From: Rhodoferax sp.
Lineage (GTDB): Bacteria > Pseudomonadota > Gammaproteobacteria > Burkholderiales > Burkholderiaceae
Length of the DNA: 9,718 nt
NCBI GenBank assembly: GCA_028292075.1
Contig: JAQGNA010000632.1
Coordinates: forward strand, 1-9,718
Reading direction: 5' to 3'
Shown here: piece after piece, positions 6,555-9,718 of the stretch
How positions within the stretch are numbered: position 1 is the first letter of the stretch
How the letters are laid out: every line of letters starts with the position of its first letter
Notes under the pieces: generated by a model
Database searches by the model: none
What the model saw: the letters and a program-made list of their open reading frames with translations, nothing else
What the model was told of the DNA's origin: nothing
Program-made: the position numbers and the translations under genes

Positions 6555-6580
6555 TGTGATTCTCCACGTTTGGGCGAGGG

Positions 6581-6596
6581 ACCGCATTGAAGCGGT
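6581..6596. other. Small inverted repeat in the pagL/bphO intergenic region
   Basis: ACCGC (6581-6585) and GCGGT (6592-6596) form a 5-bp stem with a 6-nt loop, followed on the plus strand by TTTC. It sits about 55-70 bp upstream of the pagL ATG. It is too short for a confident terminator, and could be an operator or a 5' leader hairpin. The rest of 6600-6700 is GC-rich, and I see nothing further there. Confidence 0.25.
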
Positions 6597-6717
6597 TTTC
6601 TCGTTCTGGTGTAGGTGCCCGCCTTGCCACTGCGCGTAGAGGGTGTCGCCGCTCCGTCTTGCAGGCGGGTACCGTCGCCGACGTCCGGGCGCCGGCCGTT
6701 CGCCTTGCGCGCGACGT

Positions 6718-6731
6718 ATGTCAAAAGACAT
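6718..6731. promoter_or_regulatory. Perfect palindrome ATGTC-N4-GACAT upstream of bphO (candidate operator)
   Basis: ATGTC (6718-6722) and GACAT (6727-6731) flank AAAA. Further out, CGCGC (6708-6712) and GCGCG (6732-6736) also pair, with a 5-nt bulge on the left. Its centre (6724.5) lies about 41.5 bp upstream of the start predicted from the extended -10 at 6751-6759, a position typical of class II activators that replace a poor -35 box. The binding protein is unknown. A stem followed by TTTT (6737-6740) could alternatively be a weak terminator on the plus strand. Confidence 0.4.
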
Positions 6732-6750
6732 GCGCGTTTTGTGGCCGAAT

Positions 6751-6759
6751 TGCTAAGAT
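6751..6759 (+). promoter_or_regulatory. Candidate extended -10 promoter element of bphO-bphP
   Basis: TGCTAAGAT matches the extended -10 form TG-N-TATAAT (4/6 in the hexamer plus the TG). No good -35 hexamer is found 16-18 bp upstream (TGCGCG or similar). The predicted start is near 6766, with a leader of about 43 nt before the TTG start of bphO. Confidence 0.4.
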
Positions 6760-6797
6760 GCAGGTCAACGCTTGATGACCCCTCATTTGCGGTACCC

Positions 6798-6811
6798 AGG
6801 ATAAATTTTTG
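6798..6811 (+). promoter_or_regulatory. RBS and TTG start codon of bphO
   Basis: AGGA (6798-6801) is 7 nt upstream of TTG (6809-6811). The frame is closed upstream by TGA at 6776-6778, and no ATG or GTG occurs between that stop and the TTG. The next in-frame candidate, GTG at 6899-6901, has no RBS. TTG is therefore the best start; a rare start codon would keep heme oxygenase expression modest. Confidence 0.65.
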
Positions 6812-7507
6812 CTGACGATCACTTCTGCCTCTCCGACGGGCGCCACTCGGTCGGAAGGCTTCCTGGGGACGCGCGTTGCCACTGACCTGCCCGATCCGGT
6901 GCAGGCCTTGCGGTCGGCCACGCGCCGGCTGCATGAACGGCTCGACGCCGGACTTGCGGTTGCGGGCGAGGCGCCTTCGCTGAATGACTATGCTTTTCAT
7001 CTTGCCGCCGTGCGCGACTGGCAAGTGGCCTTGGCACCCTGGCTTCGGCGCACGGATGCCGATCTCTCCGGTCTCGCGCTGATCGCAGCCGACCTCGCCG
7101 AACCTGGCCTGAACGGTGCCGACTCAGGGTCATCGACCTTGGACTTGCAGGCGGTGCAGCTTGCCGACGACGGCAGCGACGCGTTCTGCTGGGGAATAGC
7201 CTATGTGCTCGAAGGCTCCCGGCTGGGCGGGCAAGTGCTGTACCGGCGCCTGCAGGCCCGCTTGGCGCCGCATCCCTTGCGCTACCTCGGCCAGCGGGCG
7301 GACGGCGCCGGCCGCTGGCCGCAGACGCTGGCTTCATTGCGCCGCCACCTTGGTTCCGAAGCGGCCTGCGCCTCGGGCTGCCGTGGCGCCGTTGCCGCGT
7401 TCCAAATGTTGTCGGCGCGGTTCGGGCTTCGCACGCCTTCGCCTGGGCACGCGCACACCCCATCGGCACCGGTACCGGAACCCGGTGATCGGGCGTCGCA
7501 TGCGTAA
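6809..7507 (+). CDS. bphO: Biliverdin-producing heme oxygenase (BphO)
   Basis: This 232-residue cytoplasmic enzyme opens heme with O2 and reductant to biliverdin, iron and CO, supplying the chromophore of the phytochrome encoded next. The proximal heme ligand is probably H42 in RSATRRLHERLD (35-46). The distal helix is clear at 128-144: WGIAYVLEGSRLGGQVL, with the flexible glycines G136, G140 and G141. The length is slightly above the family norm of about 200 because of roughly 30 extra N-terminal residues from the TTG start and a Pro/Ala-rich C-terminal tail (about 209-232) that looks disordered. Its TAA (7505-7507) overlaps the ATG of bphP (7500) by 8 nt, so the two genes form an operon with probable translational coupling. 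The start follows AGGA at 7-nt spacing. The family is confident from motifs and from the bphP neighbour. Confidence 0.92.
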   Translation: MLTITSASPTGATRSEGFLGTRVATDLPDPVQALRSATRRLHERLDAGLAVAGEAPSLNDYAFHLAAVRDWQVALAPWLRRTDADLSGLALIAADLAEPGLNGADSGSSTLDLQAVQLADDGSDAFCWGIAYVLEGSRLGGQVLYRRLQARLAPHPLRYLGQRADGAGRWPQTLASLRRHLGSEAACASGCRGAVAAFQMLSARFGLRTPSPGHAHTPSAPVPEPGDRASHA

Positions 7508-9718
7508 TCCGGACGACACGGTGGGAACAGTGGGAACAGTGGGAACGGTGGGACCGGTCGACACAGCCGACGTCTCCAACACCGTCAACATGCTTTCGCC
7601 GGAAGACGATGCGCTGACGCTTGCCAATTGCGACCGCGAACCCATCCACACGCCGGCGTACATCCAGTCGCACGGCGTCCTGTTCGCCTTCGACCATGAC
7701 GGCGTTCTCACGCACCGCAGCGACAACGCCGAATCGATGCTGGGCGCCACGGTGCCGCGTCTGGGCGATACCTTGTCGCCGGACGCGTTCGCCGATTTCG
7801 ACGGCTTTCATGACCTTGTCGCCCAGACGCGCGAAGCTGCGGACGACGGCGACATCATTCCCCACGCCATGGAAGTCAACAGCCCCCATGGCCAGTTCGA
7901 CGTGGTCGCCCATCGCACCGACAGCGGCCTGATCTGCGAGTTCGAGACCCGCGCCGGCGCCGAGCCGATGCGGCCGAATTTCGGCTTCGCCTCGCACCGC
8001 GCCATGGAAAAGCTCAAGCGCCAGCAGGACATCGATTCGCTGCTGTCCATCGCCGTGCAGGAAGTGCGCAACATGACCGGCTTCGACCGCGTCGTGGCCT
8101 ACCGCTTCCGCCATGACGACAGTGGCGACGTGGTGGCCGAGTCGGTGGTCAAAGGGATCGAACCCTTCATCGGCCGGCGCTACCCCGCAAGCGACATTCC
8201 GGCCCAGGCCCGCAGGCTCTACGTGCTCAACACACTGCGCCTGATCGGCGACGTGGGAGCCGCCCCGGTGCCGGTGACGCGGGCGTTCGCATCATTGCCG
8301 TCGGTCGACATGAGCCACGGGGTGCTGCGCAGTGTCTCCCCGGTGCACATCGAGTACCTGACCAACATGGGCGTGGCCGCCTCGATGAGCGTGTCGATCG
8401 TGATCGGCGGCCGGCTCTGGGGCATGCTGGCCTGCCACCACATGCGGCCGCGCCGTGTGCCGTATGGGGTGCGCATGGCCTGCGACGTTCTTGCACAGAT
8501 CCTGGCGTCCAATCTGCAGGGCGCGCTGGCCCTCCAGCATGCGGGGGAGGTGGACAAGGCGGCGGCCATGCGTTCCCGCGTGGTCGAACGGGTGCTGCAT
8601 TCCGACGACCTGGTCGCCGCACTGACGGCCGAAGCCGAGCCGTTGTGCGAGGCCTTGAAGTCTCACGGCCTGTTGCTGGCCCAGGGCGGGCAGGTCGAAG
8701 TGCATGGCCCCATTGGCACGGCGGCCGGAGCGGCGCTGGTGCAATGGCTGAACGAGCGGCGCGACGACCCGGCCCACGGCGCTGGCCGGTTGCTGCATGT
8801 TGATTCGCTGGCGGGCCTGCCCGAGGCCCTTCGTGCACAGCTTGAACCCTGGTCGGGCATCCTGGCGCTGCCGTTCGGCGAAGAGTTGCCGATCTGGCTG
8901 GTGCTGCTACGCAAGGAACAGGTCGAGACCATCCTCTGGGGCGGCCGGCCCGAGAAGCAATACAAAAGCGGGCCACTCGGGCCGCGGTTGACGCCTCGCG
9001 GCTCATTCGACCTCTGGCGTGAGACGGTGCGGGGCAAGGCCGAGCCCTGGAACGAAACCGAGCTCGACAGCGCGCAAAAGCTGCTCGACGAACTGATGCG
9101 CGCGGACGCCGCCCACATGGCGGAGCTGCGTCGCGCCCGGGGCCAACTGATGGCGATGTTGGGGCACGACCTGCGCGATCCGCTGCAGTCCATCGCCGAC
9201 ACAGCCGTCGAACTGGGCGAGCGTGGTGGCAATGGCCAGATCAGCCAGAGCCTGCACTCCAGCAGCAGCCGAATGCAGCGGCTCGTGACCCAGGTGCTCG
9301 ACATGTCGCGCATGCATGGCGGCGTGGGCCTGAGCTTCCGCAAGCAGCCGGTGGACCTGGTCAAGCTGCTGGAAGGGGTGCTTGCCGAGAACCGGCGGGC
9401 CCACCCCGGCATGGAAATCCTGCCCATCATGCCGCGCCAGCTCACGGCGCAGGTAGACGGCGAACGCATCGGCCAGGTCGTGGGCAAGCTGCTGAGCAAT
9501 GCGAGCCGCTATGGTTCTCCGGGGGAGCCGGTGCTCGTTGAACTGGGCGAACGCGATGGACTGGTGGTGCTCGAAGTCAGCAACACCGGACATGCCCTCG
9601 ACGAGGCGCTCGCCGCCAACATGTTCCTGCCGTTCAAGCACAAGTCACCGGCCCTTCTCGAATCACAGAAAGGGCTGGGTCTTGGCCTCTACATCGCGCA
9701 CCAGGTGCTTGAAGGCCA
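7500..9718 (+). CDS. bphP: Bacteriophytochrome sensor histidine kinase (BphP), 3' end beyond the window
   Basis: 739 complete codons are visible. This is a red/far-red photoreceptor kinase using biliverdin. Order: N-terminal extension with VGT repeats (8-18); PAS (about 40-150) with the biliverdin-binding Cys44 in ANCDREPIH; GAF (about 170-340) with Y201 (YRF), PASDIP (229-234, Asp232), H283 (SPVHIEYL) and ACHH (311-314); PHY (about 350-525) with tongue motifs WGG (480-482) and PRGSF (499-503); HisKA with phospho-acceptor His556 (LGHDLRDPL); and HATPase_c with N-box N667 (LLSNASRYG), a degenerate G1 box SNTG (694-697) and G2 GLGLGLYIA (725-733). All key chromophore residues are present, so it should be photoactive. 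The start ATG overlaps bphO by 8 nt. An internal ATG at 7590 lacks an RBS. No transmembrane segment is seen, so it is cytoplasmic. The partner response regulator is not in the window and may follow. Confidence 0.96.
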   Translation, partial: MRNPDDTVGTVGTVGTVGPVDTADVSNTVNMLSPEDDALTLANCDREPIHTPAYIQSHGVLFAFDHDGVLTHRSDNAESMLGATVPRLGDTLSPDAFADFDGFHDLVAQTREAADDGDIIPHAMEVNSPHGQFDVVAHRTDSGLICEFETRAGAEPMRPNFGFASHRAMEKLKRQQDIDSLLSIAVQEVRNMTGFDRVVAYRFRHDDSGDVVAESVVKGIEPFIGRRYPASDIPAQARRLYVLNTLRLIGDVGAAPVPVTRAFASLPSVDMSHGVLRSVSPVHIEYLTNMGVAASMSVSIVIGGRLWGMLACHHMRPRRVPYGVRMACDVLAQILASNLQGALALQHAGEVDKAAAMRSRVVERVLHSDDLVAALTAEAEPLCEALKSHGLLLAQGGQVEVHGPIGTAAGAALVQWLNERRDDPAHGAGRLLHVDSLAGLPEALRAQLEPWSGILALPFGEELPIWLVLLRKEQVETILWGGRPEKQYKSGPLGPRLTPRGSFDLWRETVRGKAEPWNETELDSAQKLLDELMRADAAHMAELRRARGQLMAMLGHDLRDPLQSIADTAVELGERGGNGQISQSLHSSSSRMQRLVTQVLDMSRMHGGVGLSFRKQPVDLVKLLEGVLAENRRAHPGMEILPIMPRQLTAQVDGERIGQVVGKLLSNASRYGSPGEPVLVELGERDGLVVLEVSNTGHALDEALAANMFLPFKHKSPALLESQKGLGLGLYIAHQVLEG
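7521..7556 (+). repeat. 9-bp tandem repeat in the bphP N-terminal coding region
   Basis: GTGGGAACA (7521-7529), GTGGGAACA (7530-7538), GTGGGAACG (7539-7547) and a diverged GTGGGACCG (7548-7556) follow one another. The 9-bp period keeps the frame and encodes VGT-VGT-VGT-VGP ahead of the PAS domain. Copy-number slippage would change the length of the flexible N-terminal extension without breaking the gene. Confidence 0.8.

Noticed and set aside
6587..6815. Short plus-strand open frames in the pagL/bphO intergenic region
   Set aside because: No RBS, Arg-rich low-complexity translations, and they run into the bphO start in a different frame.
6819..8114. 431-codon minus-strand frame opposite bphO and the 5' part of bphP
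   Set aside because: Antisense to two well-supported genes; it includes the repeat in a His/Ser-rich form and has no recognisable domain.
8663..9641. Long minus-strand frames opposite the 3' half of bphP
   Set aside because: The plus strand encodes a continuous PHY-HisKA-HATPase with its key motifs, so the reverse frames are shadows.

Overview
This GC-rich window looks like a chromosomal segment of a betaproteobacterium in Burkholderiales, most likely Comamonadaceae (Variovorax/Acidovorax-like). The evidence is a Bug-type periplasmic binding protein, a GbpR-like LysR regulator, a short dispersed repeat with the core TTCGACAAGC that is common in that group, and the general gene style. The genus is inference; no rRNA or marker gene is present.

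Left part (1-5863), a sugar-acid catabolic island. The 3' end of a LysR gene (1-822, +) converges on a minus-strand cluster read from right to left: a Bug/TTT periplasmic binding protein (4738-3746), an IlvD/EDD-family dehydratase of the L-arabonate dehydratase type (3741-2008), a 186-bp gap carrying a REP-like inverted repeat (1887-1962), and a DHDPS/DapA-superfamily dehydratase of the L-2-keto-3-deoxyarabonate dehydratase type (1821-886). A GbpR-like LysR regulator (4874-5863, +) is divergent from the cluster. The two enzymes form the dehydratase pair of the non-phosphorylative pentose-acid route: aldonate to 2-keto-3-deoxy acid to 2-oxoglutarate semialdehyde. The sugar dehydrogenase, lactonase and semialdehyde dehydrogenase are not in the window, so the natural substrate may be a sugar acid taken up directly. 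The 135-bp divergent intergenic region contains a plausible LysR operator and two overlapping promoters.

Middle (5864-6808). A 15-bp tandem repeat straddles the stop of the LysR gene. It is followed by a minus-strand gene for an outer-membrane lipid A 3-O-deacylase (PagL family, 6527-5925). A 281-bp divergent intergenic region then carries a 4-codon in-frame mini-ORF ahead of pagL on one side and a palindrome plus extended -10 ahead of the next operon on the other.

Right part (6809-9718), a red/far-red photosensor operon. bphO encodes a biliverdin-forming heme oxygenase with a TTG start. It overlaps by 8 nt a bacteriophytochrome histidine kinase, bphP, with PAS-GAF-PHY-HisKA-HATPase architecture; this gene runs off the window end with its ATP-binding domain nearly complete. 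BphO makes the biliverdin chromophore that is expected to attach to Cys44 of BphP.

I see no rRNA, tRNA, CRISPR array, complete insertion sequence or prophage. No wholly new system is obvious. The most notable signals are the small regulatory and repeat features and the atypical residues described below.
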